From positions 806,820-870,819 of the forward strand of contig CAUYUJ010015727.1 in assembly GCA_963575745.1 (NCBI GenBank): 64,000 bases of DNA. The letters are read 5' to 3'. Both the position numbers and the translations under genes were made by a program. This DNA comes from Prorocentrum cordatum. Lineage: Eukaryota; Sar; Dinophyceae; Prorocentrales; Prorocentraceae. Positions 53,760-64,000 of the stretch are shown here, in pieces. How positions within the stretch are numbered: position 1 is the stretch's first letter; each line of letters opens with the position of its first letter. The notes under the pieces are model-generated. The model worked only from the letters and a program-made list of their open reading frames with translations. It was not told the DNA's origin and made no database searches.

Positions 53760-55370
53760 CCCTTTCGTAGCCCCGTTGCAGCCCTTCGCGGCCCCCTCGC
53801 TGCCCTCCATGGCCCCCTCGCTGCCCTTCGTGGCCCCCTCGCTGCCTTTCGTGGCCCCGTCGCAGCCCTTCGTGGCCCCCTCGCTGCCCTTCGTGGTGCC
53901 GTTGCACCCTTCGTGGCCCCCTCGCTGCCGTTCGTGGCCCCCGTTGCAACCCTTCAAGGCCCCCTCGCTGCCGTTCGTGGCCCCGTTGCAACCCTTCGTG
54001 GCCCCCTCGCTGCCCTTCGTGGCCCCGTTGCAGCCCTTCTTGACCCTCTCGCAGCCCTTCGTGGCCCCCTCGCTGCCCTTCGTAGCGTCGTTGCAGCCCC
54101 CCCTCGCTGCCCTTCGGGACCCCATATATGGATGCCCGTCGTGGCCCCCTCGCTGCCCCCCCCCCATGACCCCCTCGCAGCCCTTCGTGCCCCCTTCGCT
54201 GCCGTTCGTGACGCCGTTGCAACCCTTCGTGGCCCCCTCGCTGCCCTTCGTGGCCCCGTTGCAGCTCTTTGTGGCCCCAACGCTGCCCTTCGAGACCCCA
54301 TCTATGCATGCCCTTCGTGGCCCCCGCTCGTTCGCGCCCGTCGTGGCCCCACATGCATGTGCTTCGTGGCCCCGCAGTCGCCCTCCGCGGTCCCCTCGTT
54401 GCCCTTCGTGGCACCGCTGCTGCCGTCGATGGCCCAGTCCTTGCCTTATTAGACCCAATGTGCGCAAGCCCTTCGTGGCCCCCGCTCGTTCGCGCCTGTC
54501 GTGGCCCCACATGCATGCCCTTCGTGGCCCCGCTGTCGCCCTTTGTGCCCCCCTCGCTGTCCCACGCGGTCCCGTTGCAATCCTCAGTGGCCTCGTCGTT
54601 GCCCTCTGCGGTCCCGCACTATCTGCCCTTCGTAGCCCCGCTCGTTCGCGCCCTTCGTGGCCCGATGCGCATGCCATTCGTGGCCCCGCTGTCGCACTTC
54701 GTGGCCCCCTTCCTGCCCTTCGTGGCCCCGCTGCAGCCCTTCGTGGCCCCCTCGCTGCCCTTCGCGACCCCATATATGCATGCCCTTCGTGGCCCCCTCG
54801 CTGCCCGTCGTGGCCCCCTCGCTGCCCTTCGTGGCGCCGTTGCAACCCTTCGTGGCCCCCTCGCTGCCCTTCGTGGCGCCGTTGCAGCCATTTCGTGGCC
54901 CAACGCTGCCCTTCGAGACCCCATCTATGCATGCCCTTCGTGGCCCCCGCTCGTTCGCGCCCGTCGTGGCCCCACATGCATGTCCTTCGTGGCCCCGTTG
55001 TCGCCCTCCGCGGTCCCCTCGTTGCCCTTCGTGGCACCGCTGCTGCCGTCGATGGCCCAGTCCTTGCCTTATTAGACCCAATGTGCGCAAGCCCTTCGTG
55101 GCCCCCACTCGTTCGCGCCTGTCGTGGCCCCACATGCATGCCCTTCGTGGCCCCGCTGTCGCCCTTTGTGCCCCCCTCGCTGTCCCACGCGGTCCCGTTG
55201 CAATCCTCAGTGGCCTCGTCGTTGCCCTCTGCGGTCCCGCACTATCTGCCCTTCGTGGCCCCGCTCGTTCGCGCCCTTCGTGGCCCCATGTGCGTGCCCT
55301 TCGTGGCCCCGCTGTCGCCCTTCGTGGCCCCCTTCCTGCCCTTCGTGGCCCCGCTGTCGCTCGCGCTCTC
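53760..55370 (+). repeat. 21-bp minisatellite, 1.6 kb
   Basis: The unit is CCCTTCGTGGCCCCCTCGCTG with variants; TTCGTGGCCCC occurs dozens of times. All frames stay open for hundreds of codons on both strands (LPFVAPS on plus, RGHEGQR on minus). I do not call a gene from it. Confidence 0.93.
54290..55335 (+). repeat. 623-bp tandem duplication inside the 21-bp array
   Basis: Landmarks recur at a constant offset of 623 bases: TCTATGCATGCCC at 54301 and 54924, ATGTGCGCAAGCCC at 54458 and 55081. The copies run nearly identically from about 54290 and 54913 for about 420 bases, including the odd stretch CCTTGCCTTATTAGACCC. Confidence 0.9.
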
Positions 55371-55849
55371 GCTTCCTTTGCCGTCGTCGTCGTCATCGCC
55401 GCCATTGTCGTCGCCGCCATTGTCGTCGTCGTCGTCGTCGTCGTCGTAATCGTGGTCGGTCCCTTGTCCGTCCCTCCAGGGGTCGGGCTGCCGCCGATCA
55501 GCGCTGCCGTTGGCCAGGGCGACGGTCCGCGGCCGCCCCGCCGTTTGCCGGGGCCTGGCCTGCAGGGAAGACAAATATACCCCCCCAAACGGGTACGATC
55601 GAAGACGAAGAAGGCGGGTGTCGAGGGTTTGTGACATACACGTTGAATGACACTCGAACAAATAAGAGCGAACAACATTAAAATGATTGTAGTTGTTGTT
55701 GTTGTTGCTGTTGTTGTTGCTGCTGCATATTCATGTCTAGAGAATACTGTTTGTTGATTTCTTGAAACGGTTCCGCGCGCTCTCGCCTCGACGCCGGCTG
55801 TAATTCCTCTGACAACGAGGCTCCCGCTCGAGCGCGGGCTTGATTGTAA

Positions 55850-56405
55850 ATCTGTGCCCTTGGAGGTCCAGCTACAACGACAACGGCTCCCGCTTGATAC
55901 TTCCTCACAGTTTACCCCGATACATCCTGGCCAGGGAGGCCCCCGAACTCAGGAACGGCGCTCTCGCTCAAGACTCCTCGCAATTCAATGAAGTTGGCGG
56001 AGGCCCCGCCACGACGACAAGGGTTCTCGCTCGATACTTCCTTATGATGTACTCCGAAAGCCCCTGGCCAGGAAGGCCCCCGAACTCAGGAACGGCGCTC
56101 TCGCTCGAGCCAACCTCGTGATTCACTCAAAGTGGTGGAGGCCCAACTACCACGACAAAGGCTCTTGTTCGATACTTCCTCAAAATGTATTCCCAGAGGC
56201 CCTGGCCAGAGAGGCCCGCGAACTCAAGAGTGGCGCTCTCCCTCGAAACTTTCTCTCAATTCAGGCAAGTTGGTGGAAGCCCAAGCACGGCGACAAGGGC
56301 TCCCGTTCGATATTTCTCCAACAAATGTATTCCGAGAGCCCCTGGCCAGAGAGGCTCCCGAAGTCAGAAAAACGGCGCTCTCGCTCGAGAGTCCTCGCAC
56401 TTCAG
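55850..56405 (+). repeat. Tandem repeat of about 138-142 bp, four units
   Basis: GGCGCTCTCGCTC-type words at about 55957, 56094, 56231 and 56374 mark the period; CCCTGGCCAGAGAGGC and CCACGACGACAAGG recur in each. This is the core of the third unit of the composite repeat. Confidence 0.85.
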
Positions 56406-56619
56406 TCAGTGGCTGACAAGGAAGATCTGATTCCCCAAAGGAGGTTGCGAGCGAAGACGAAGTGGGTGGCGATCGAGGGCTAGGGAAAACAGACTACAGC
56501 ACACGCGCGCCAGTACGAGCGAACAATCTCGCAATGATTGTTGTTGTTATGATTAATGTTGTTTGTTTATTTGTTTGTTTGTTTGTTGTTTGTTTGGTAT
56601 TGTTTGGCGTCGTCCCCCA

Positions 56620-56795
56620 CCGCGACCAGGCCCGCGACCCACCCGCGACCCACCCCGCAACCCGACCGCGACCCGCTCGCGACCCACCCCCGACGACCCA
56701 CCCGCGACCCAACCGCGACCCAGCCCGCGACCCACCCGCGACCCACCAACGATCCACCCACGACCCACCCGCGACCCACCCCGCGACGCACCCAC
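56620..56795 (+). repeat. CGACCCACC minisatellite
   Basis: Short units (CGCGACCCACC, CGCAACCCGACC) of 10-16 bases repeat across about 170 bases, preceded by a GTTTGTTT run at 56565-56595. Confidence 0.9.
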
Positions 56796-57229
56796 ATTAC
56801 TTTACCGAAAAGTCGGCGCCTGCGGCGGGCTCGTTGCATAATTTGTAAAATGTAGGCGCCTGCGGCGGGCTTCTTCAGAACCTCGCAAACTGCAGACGTC
56901 CCCGCTGTCCCCTCACTCTTATCCGCGACTGCGGGGTGCTACGTATACTTTTTTCTACCAATCCCATCCTCCCACCTTAACTGTCTTTCTGAGATAGCTT
57001 GGCAAGGCTTCGGTCTAATGCTTGGCCACCTGGGCGTTTCCAGAGGGCAGGGGGCGGCAGTGCTTCGCCGCATGCGCCTTCGATAACATGCACGTGCGTA
57101 CACACAGCAGACACTTTTCTCGTCGGCGGCTAGGCGGAGCCGCTGCACTGGCGAGGAAGCAAAACGGGGCTGCCGTTCAGCACATTGTGCCACCATGCAG
57201 GAGGGGGGGATAGAGAGCACACGAACATA

Positions 57230-57870
<641 letters not shown>

Positions 57871-58063
57871 GGTTCACTGTGCACACGCACGTGCGACCTG
57901 CTGGCCAGCTTTCCCCGTGGGCCGGCGGTGGACGCTCCACGCGCCCGAACTGCTCGCCCGTCGTGCCACTGCCACTTCCCGCCGTGCAGGCTGCGACGCT
58001 CGGGGAGTCTCGAGTCTGGCACGCCAGTGATCCAGGCGAGGCCCATGTGAGCCCGCTGAGCAA

Positions 58064-58206
58064 AGGAGGAGGAGGCAGAGGCGGAGGCGGAGGAGGAGGG
58101 GGAGGGGGAGGAGGGGGAGGAGGGGGAGGAGGAGGAGGAGGGGGAGGAGGAGGAGGAGGAGGAGGAGGAGGAGAAGGGGGAGGAGGAGGGGGGAGGGGGA
58201 GGAGGA
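58064..58206 (+). repeat. GGA/GGGGGA purine tract
   Basis: About 143 purine-rich bases, with more G runs than the other tracts. Confidence 0.93.
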
Positions 58207-59221
58207 GCCCTGTGCGCACAGCCCGCCGAGCGAACAAAAACTGGCGGCGAGTACTGGGCATCTGCTTGTCCAGGCTCGTGGCCTGCAGCATCAGTCCGCC
58301 AGGCCACGCAGAATCCGCTGAAGACTCGGATCCGCTTGGCCGTCCAGCCTCGGACACCGAACGCCGCGCCCTGGAGGCATGTGCTCGAAGCCCCAGGGAG
58401 CGTGCACGACGAATCCCTGGATGCTGGGCTCAGAACGAAGCGGGCAACTCACGGAGGCTTTTGGTCGTCCCCATGGCACCCAATAGCGCGTCCAATATCG
58501 CGCAAGGCGGACGCAACGTCTCTCGCGTTATTGGGCACTATTTCGGAGGCATTCGTCACTATTGAGCGCAATTTGGCGCGACTGGGCGCGGTGCGCCCGC
58601 TATTGGACGCTATCCGCCGATATGCCTTCAACGCAAGACGATCTGAAACTTTTGTGATTTCCTATCTGACGGAACGTGCCCCGAAAAACCCTGTGTGGAC
58701 GCCCGTGAAAGGGTTCGAACGATGCCTAACACCAAATCTTGCCCCCCCAAGCCGACAGTGACCTCTGTCTGGCAATCGTTTCTTTCTAGAGTGTTACCAC
58801 GTCCGCGGCGACGTCGACGGCGAGTCCTGCTCAAAATGGGGAGGAACTGCTGCTTGACTTAGTCCCCACTGCTTCCATTCAGACACCATGCGGTCCGCGG
58901 AAGTCGCGGCGTAAGGTCGCCGTGGCACCTCGCGCAAGACCCATTTCTTCTCGTCGCTCATCAAAAGCGTCCTTGCCTTCGAGGATCGAATCCGTTCGCC
59001 ATCTCTTCCTCGGCGGAAGGCTGCGGAGTGAACGCGCATCGAAGAGCGAAGAAGCTCCTCTGGCCGTGGCGGGCCTGCGCCAGACGCAGGCTCCACGACA
59101 CACATCCTCGGAGCGGCCCGAAAGCCCGAGCCCCTCCTGAGCCCCAAGCGGTCCTTCTTTCTGCGCTTCGACCGTGCCCCACTCGGTCCTGCCCGGCCCG
59201 GCCGCCCCGGCCCAAGGCGGC
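58207..59221. other. Non-coding spacer
   Basis: Near 58480-58615 CAATAGCGCGTCCAATA and CTATTGGACGCTATCC form a loose inverted pair. No gene is recognised. Confidence 0.4.
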
Positions 59222-59364
59222 GGGGGTCTCGCCTCATGCTGGGACCAGATCCCAGAAATACTTCCGAGCACCCCAAACAAGTAGCAACACAGTGCCGAAC
59301 GAGTGTCGCCTCCCAGAGCCCGACACGTGAAAACCATCCAGTTTCGGTACTTTTCGGGAGCGGC
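59222..59364 (-). repeat. Dispersed repeat M5 with terminal stem, copy c (inverted)
   Basis: On the minus strand: AGTACCGAAACTGGATGG, TTTCACGTGTCGGGCTCTGG, AGGCGACACTCGTTCGGC, GCTACTTGTTTGGGGTGCTC and TTTCTGGGATCTGGTCC, all matching copies at 36071 and 37196. Confidence 0.75.
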
Positions 59365-60099
59365 CAAGAGGGGGGTGTCCAAGAGGGGGGGGTGCAAATC
59401 ATGACCGGCGGCATGTGCGCGGCCCAGCGGGGAGGCCAGGAACGTAATGAAATAGGAAGAGGCGCCATGAAATCTGGGGAAAAATCATGGCCCCCGCCAT
59501 GATATTCACCCCCCCCTAGTCATCACCCCCCTCTTTTCCGCCCCCGAACTTTCTTGGCTCTTGAAATTCTGCCTGGCGTGTCAGGCCGACGTGGGCTGGA
59601 GCATCATGAGCCTCGCCAGGCCCTGCACCCCCGGCGGCGAGGCCCCTGCAAGGCGAGGGGCCGACGGAGACTCCACCTCTCGGGGAGACGTGTGCGACTC
59701 CGGGTTCGCTGGGCTCGGGCCGGCCCGACGGGGCCGCCAAGGGAGCGGCGCTTCAGCTGCCCCGATACGCCACACGCAGCCTGCAGCGTGCTGACACGGG
59801 GGCTCACGAAACGTAGGAGAGAACGCGTTCGGTGGACGCTTGCTCGAACAAATCCCTGAACACGTCGGAGTCGCCCCCCCCCCCCCCCCCCCCCCCTCTA
59901 AGATATGTGGGAAAGGCTCGGAGAAATGCCCCCCCGCCCCCTCTTCCCACCCCTCTGGACACCCGCTTCTCTAACCGGGAAGGGGTGAGTGGGGAGGGTC
60001 AGAGGGAAGGAGGGGGGGTTCGAATCGCCCCCCCGCCCCCCTCCTGTCCAAGGGGGAGGGGGGGGAGTCGAATTGGCCCTCCTCCAATGAATAAACCCC
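59365..60099. other. Non-coding; 24-base C run at 59874-59897
   Basis: A homopolymer of 24 C is followed by further C- and G-rich stretches to 60065, one side roughly complementary to the other. No gene is recognised. Confidence 0.5.
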
Positions 60100-60490
60100 G
60101 AGTGGTGCTCGATCAAGCTGAAATAGAATCCTAATATAACTGGGTTTTACGTTTGTAGCATCCTAGCCGGGCTCGAGCCAACTCCGAAAGAAGCCTGCTG
60201 TCGATGGACTTCCAGCTCTAATTGTAACCTACTTGTGCTCGATCCAGATACTATCGGATCCCACTATAGCTGGATCAAACTTTAATAGCGCTCTACTCGG
60301 GCTCGATCCTACTATAGCTGGACCGATCTCTAATTGAATCCACATACGGCCCAATCCATCTCAACCAGAATCCTGTGATAGCTAGATCTAGCTTAAATGG
60401 AATCCTACCAGGGATCGATCCAGCTCCAAGTAAAATCTGATTAGGGCTCGATCCAGCCTTGAGAACATCCTTCTCAGGCTCGATCGTCGT
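60100..60490 (+). repeat. Diverged minisatellite of about 64 bp
   Basis: GGCTCGATCCAGCT-type words at about 60108, 60172, 60237 and 60301 mark a 64-65-base period; later units are deleted or shorter. ACTATAGCTGGATC and TTAATAG/TAAAATC words lie between. Confidence 0.75.
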
Positions 60491-61246
60491 CGTCGTTGCC
60501 CGACCCCGCCGGCGCTGGCGCCAGCGCTCGCCGTCATTGGCTGCCGCTGGGGAGGGAGGGGGGGCGATGCGAGCCCCCCTCCCCCCTCCCAGCGTCAGCA
60601 GAACGCGCTCTTCCACACGTAGACTGAACATGTAGGAATGGCGCAATACGCTCGCCGAAACGTGGGCCATCACACAGAACGTTGAGCCAACACGCAGCGT
60701 GTCAGCATGGACGTTTTGAACACGGCACGTGTTGTGTGTCAAAACGGACGTGCCGAGGCAGCTACAGAATAGCGAGACCCAATCGGAAATCTGACCCGCG
60801 CTCCCGCTGCAGACATCCCGCGGGAACTGGACCACTCCCAAAAAAGCGCCCAAGCGTTTTTGTTCGTCGATTTACGCCCCTGGGGCCCCGTTGCCAAGCC
60901 GCGGGCGGCCAGCGGAGACGGCTCTGGGGCGAAGAGCTGCCGGGAGAGAGAAAAGGATCTGGGCCCATGGCGCCGTGCACCGAACAGAAGCAGCCTCGCG
61001 CCAGAAGCCTGGCTCCTGATCGTCGTCGCTGCCGCCCCCGACGATGGCAACGACTAGGGTCCCGAACGAAGTGAACCCCGCCCTCCCCCTCAGACATCGT
61101 GAGGTGTGGGGGCAGGGCTCGCATGTGGCCCCCTGACGACGAGGGCGGCGAGGCCCAGGACGGGGCCCGCCGACACGGCGTCGGCGGGCCCGAGCGCCGG
61201 CGAACGCGAGCCCGGCGTTCCCCCTCGAGCAGGGCAGCTCCGTCAG
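60491..61246. other. Non-coding spacer
   Basis: Frames of 100-240 codons are open on opposite strands; none is recognisable. Confidence 0.35.
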
Positions 61247-61432
61247 CACCCGTCGGTCGGAAGAAGTCGGTGGAAACGTGAAGTAGGAGGGCGTTGGGAG
61301 TCAATTGAATTTCCGCCCGCCCCCTGACAAGGATGGAGGAGGAGAAACCGCTCGGCCCTTGAAGTGGGAAGGCGACTGAGGCGGGCTGGGATCTGGGAAT
61401 CCAAAGATACCTGCTTACTCTCAACGAGACGC
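61247..61432 (+). repeat. Dispersed repeat M7, copy c
   Basis: CCGTCGGTCGGAAGAAGTCG, ACGTGAAGTAGGAGGGCGTT, CTTGAAGTGGGAAGGCG and GATCTGGGAATCCAAAG match copy b. Again two related halves are visible. Confidence 0.72.
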
Positions 61433-62684
61433 GTGCACCCTCGGACAGGCGCGCGGGCGTGCGGGACGGGGGAAGATACGAGAGCATCTTGCGCTTCCTC
61501 GCGGCAGGTCGCCGCGGTGCAGCAGGAAAGGGGGCGCGGAGCTCCTGAACCTGCTGGACGGCCAGGATGCACGGCTTCGCGACGCTGGGGATACCGTTTT
61601 AGAGCCCCCGCGCCTTCTGCCGTCCCTTCCTGTCCCCGTGACGATCGTTCTGGTCCCCATCGCGCCACAGGAGCGTAATGTACAGCATTGCGCCGCTATT
61701 GATCACTCGCAGCGGAGATGAGCCCGCGCTTGGACAGCATCGTCGGCCTCATTACCCAGCAATCCGCACGTGTGGGGCAATCTTGAGGGCACCTTGGTGA
61801 TTCAATTCACTGTGACGGCTCCCCCACGCCAGGGAAACGCGTACGTCTCATTGGAGTATGTCCTCGCTCCTCCTTGGACTGCGTAATTTTTCAATGCTCT
61901 CCCTGTGTCAATGGCCGAGGACGGCAGCGGAAGAACCCTACAACAAGCACACGAAGACGACCTACGGACATCGACTGTCGCAATTGGCCTGTGCTATCCA
62001 CCGACCGCACGTGAATGGGTAGTGCTGGTCAGTCGTCGTCCCCGGCTGAGTCTGCTTCGGCGTGGACCGAGCGTGCACCCTCAAGCTTGGCCAACCAATG
62101 TCAAATTGGGCTGACAGCCGGTTTTCGAAGTTGCCGCTGTACAAGCAAATGCCTGGCTCGAAAATACTAGGATCTCGGGCCGCGTCCGAGGTTCCTCTGC
62201 AAGCCTGGATGGCGCACTCCTGCCCTGCTTGGCTTCCGCGCGACTAGAAAGACAGCGTCCTTGTTGCCTGCACGTGCGCGGGGAGAAGGTCCAAACTCTG
62301 GGCCAAGTGCACGATGTTGTGCCGCTGCATCTCGGGCAGCCTCTCACGGAAGGCGAAAGAAGAGGCGGAAGTGTGGGAGAAGGAGGCATGAGGGACATAA
62401 CGAAGACGAGACGATGGTGAGGGTAAGATCGGACTGGAAGCTCGTGCAATCTCCCTGGCAACAACACTTGGATCAACAAATTTATTGGGATAAAAGGGAT
62501 ACGTGGTTCCGAGAGACCCAGACCCAGTCGTGGCCCATTGACATATGCGCAAATGTGTAGGTAAATTTGGTCAACATTCACTAACGATGTGCTGGTATCG
62601 ATCCCAATGTGGATTCCACCACTCACGAATCAAAAGATTCCCAACCGTGTACTCCAGGCTGCTCCGTGTGCATGCGCACTGGAG
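61433..62684. other. Non-coding spacer
   Basis: No gene is recognised. Short frames only, the longest on the minus strand at 62081-62626 without a motif. Confidence 0.35.
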
Positions 62685-62800
62685 CGCCGCGGATTTTGGA
62701 GGAAAAATGAAAACTAGTCAAACCATACGCAACAATTTGTCAAAAATAACGAAATATCGCCCCCAGACTATTTCTCCTGTAGAGGGACATGCCCGTCTTA
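62685..62800 (+). mobile_element. Short inverted-repeat element M1, copy E, degraded
   Basis: The right end is intact (ATCGCCCCCAGACTATTTCT, then CCTGTAGAGGGACATGCCCG). The interior TTTGTCAAAAATAACG matches. The left end is largely lost, with GCGGATTTTGG as a possible remnant. Confidence 0.7.
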
Positions 62801-62813
62801 ATAGTAGTGGGAT

Positions 62814-63218
62814 TCACGCAAAGCCCTGGACGAACCTGGCACGAGATGCTGCCTCCCGCAGGCGGACTCTCAACATGCTGCTCGGGCTCCCTGCTCGAAT
62901 GCCGTCGAGTGGAGCCAGCTCGGCTCGGCTCATGGTATCCTTGACTTGTTCCGGCACGAGCCATTCGCAGAGCAGCTCGCGAGCGCTGCTGTATCCACGA
63001 GCAGATCTACGTAGGAGTGGGTACACGTAGCGTATGCACTGCAAACGGCGAGCATGTAAAGCAGGTCCACCGCACGCAAAACCCAGACGCACCAACATGT
63101 TGTACGATGCACGGGTGAGATGTCGGAAATTGTCATGCGCACGTGTGGTTTCCCGAAGAAGGTGCTCTTGCGTGCCAAACTGTGCTCGCCAATCCTCCAA
63201 CCCATGATCCTTCGCCAC
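62814..63218 (-). CDS. Doubtful hypothetical protein, 134 residues
   Basis: The frame gives a varied, non-repetitive product (EDWRAQFGTQEHLLRETTRA, then ARELLCEWLVPEQVKDTMSR) with mixed hydrophobic and charged residues, unlike the repeat-derived frames elsewhere. It ends 14 bases before M1 copy E. No domain, signal or membrane segment is recognised. The first codon is not clearly an ATG start and the frame is closed upstream, so it could be an exon whose neighbours lie outside, or chance. Confidence 0.22.
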   Translation of the reverse strand: MAKDHGLEDWRAQFGTQEHLLRETTRAHDNFRHLTRASYNMLVRLGFACGGPALHARRLQCIRYVYPLLRRSARGYSSARELLCEWLVPEQVKDTMSRAELAPLDGIRAGSPSSMLRVRLREAASRARFVQGFA

Positions 63219-63599
63219 TTGTCTTGCATGTTACGCTTCAAGACAACCCAAGAAGGGTCCGATCTTGGGATCTTGAGTGGACTGTCGCCTCTGTCCGCTC
63301 GAGGGGTAGTTCACGACAACATATGCCATGGTGATCACAGATTCTCACTCCTTCTTGAGCGTCGCCAGCCACAACACAACCATACTTGTCATGAGTATGA
63401 CCGGACGCGAACAGGAAACGCCATTTTTGCCCGTTCCGCTCGTGGAGCAATAGCGAGCCGCTCCCCTCCTGGACCTCCCCAATCCCACCAGCCCTCTGGG
63501 CGTAGGTGGTCCAGGGCGGTTTCTCTTCCAATCGCCTTCTTCCCCCTCGGGGAGTGGTTTACCCCTCCCCCCGTCACCTCCCCTGGACTAGGACGGGGC

Positions 63600-63955
63600 G
63601 CCCCTTGAGGCGTTGGAGCGTCCAAGATGGCCCAAGACGGCTCGAAAAGGGCCTCGGAGAGTCCAAGGTGACCTCCAAGATACCTCAAGATGGCTCCCGA
63701 TATGCTCCAAGAAGGCTCCAGACCGCTCCAAGACGTGTCCAAGTGGCTCGAGAGCTCCCCCGGGAGGCCGCCAATAGGCCAACATCCTTCCAAAACCTGA
63801 AGGAATCAATGTTGTTCCAATGGAACTCCCGAGGTCTCAGGATGGTTCCAAGATGGTCCAAGAGGGCTCCAAGAGGGGCCCAAGGGGCCTTCACGACGGT
63901 CTTAAGAGCGTCCAAGAGCGCCCCAGGAGGCGATTCGAGGCACTCTAGAAGGGCA
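63600..63955 (+). repeat. CCAAGAGG-rich degenerate repeat R8, block 4
   Basis: GTCCAAGATGGCCCAAGACG, GCTCCAAGAAGGCTCC and CCAAGAGGGCTCCAAGAGG words repeat, as in the blocks at 40.6, 49.6 and 50.8 kb. Confidence 0.7.
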
Positions 63956-64000
63956 AGGCTAATTCAAGCTCCCCTCTTGTTTGATCGATGTCTTCCTGAG

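Larger units (their letters stand above)
52545..56545 (+). repeat. Composite three-unit repeat with variable inner arrays
   Basis: Three units share outer parts. The 5' parts at 52545 and 53305 both read AATAATTAT, GGTGACC, TTGTGTTTTTT, CACACTGCGTT or AAACTGCGTTTTGG-like phrases. The 3' parts at about 53150-53255, 55570-55680 and 56420-56540 share CGATCGAAGACGAAG, GGCGGGTGTCGAGGG and AGAGCGAACAA-like phrases. Between them lie arrays of CGCGCTCTCGC...GACTTCCTCGCAATTTATTC type, greatly expanded in the middle unit. It looks like a duplicated locus whose core evolved as a minisatellite. Confidence 0.72.

Noticed and set aside
53739-55449. Open frames of 378-557 codons on plus and 466 on minus across the 21-bp array
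   Set aside because: A period divisible by three keeps all frames open; the products are pure repeats and no start or spliced leader is seen.
58690-58735. GGGTTCGAACG resembling a tRNA T-loop
   Set aside because: No cloverleaf can be built around it.

Overview
The window reads as nuclear DNA of a dinoflagellate. The strongest evidence is two copies of the dinoflagellate trans-spliced leader (DinoSL; core GTAGCCATTTTGGCTCAAG). They lie at 8638-8656 and 34302-34323, both on the minus strand, each exactly at the 5' end of a degenerate non-LTR retrotransposon. High GC, very low apparent gene density, long purine/pyrimidine tracts and repeat-dominated sequence fit a large dinoflagellate genome. 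A Prorocentrum-like genome is possible, but species cannot be read from the sequence. I found no host gene I can name with confidence.

Layout. 1-1412: two direct copies of a CGTC-rich dispersed repeat. 1429-8657: LINE-A, minus strand, with a Cys zinc-finger ORF1-like part, an apurinic-type endonuclease, reverse transcriptase and RNase H, bounded by a perfect 16-bp target-site duplication and starting with a DinoSL relict. 8674-15220: non-coding DNA with a dense, partly nested cluster of short inverted-repeat elements. 15.5-21.8 kb: satellite arrays made of short dyads, interrupted by an inverted copy of the 0.5-1.2 kb repeat. 22-28.5 kb: polypurine tracts and more short inverted-repeat elements. 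28485-34323: LINE-B, minus strand, with a coiled-coil ORF1, endonuclease, reverse transcriptase and C-terminal zinc finger, starting with a complete DinoSL directly before an ATG. 34.4-52.5 kb: further short elements, 42-bp and 64-bp minisatellites, TCC tracts and CCAAGAGG-rich degenerate repeats. 52.5-56.5 kb: a three-unit composite repeat whose middle unit carries a 1.6-kb 21-bp array and a 623-bp duplication. 56.6-64 kb: CGACCCACC, ACGC and GGA tracts, another array of about 64 bp, and more short elements.

How the parts relate. Both LINEs carry frameshifts or stops and look inactive. Their 5' DinoSL shows that the copied RNA was a trans-spliced mRNA. At least nine families of about 80-200-bp repeats, most with terminal inverted repeats, recur two to six times in this window alone. 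For one family (M1) a related locus lacking the insertion is also present (11.67 kb against 28.06 kb), which supports real mobility. No transposase was found, so any mobility would have to be supplied in trans. Two or three short ORFs are listed as doubtful hypothetical genes; nearly all other open frames are by-products of GC-rich tandem repeats.
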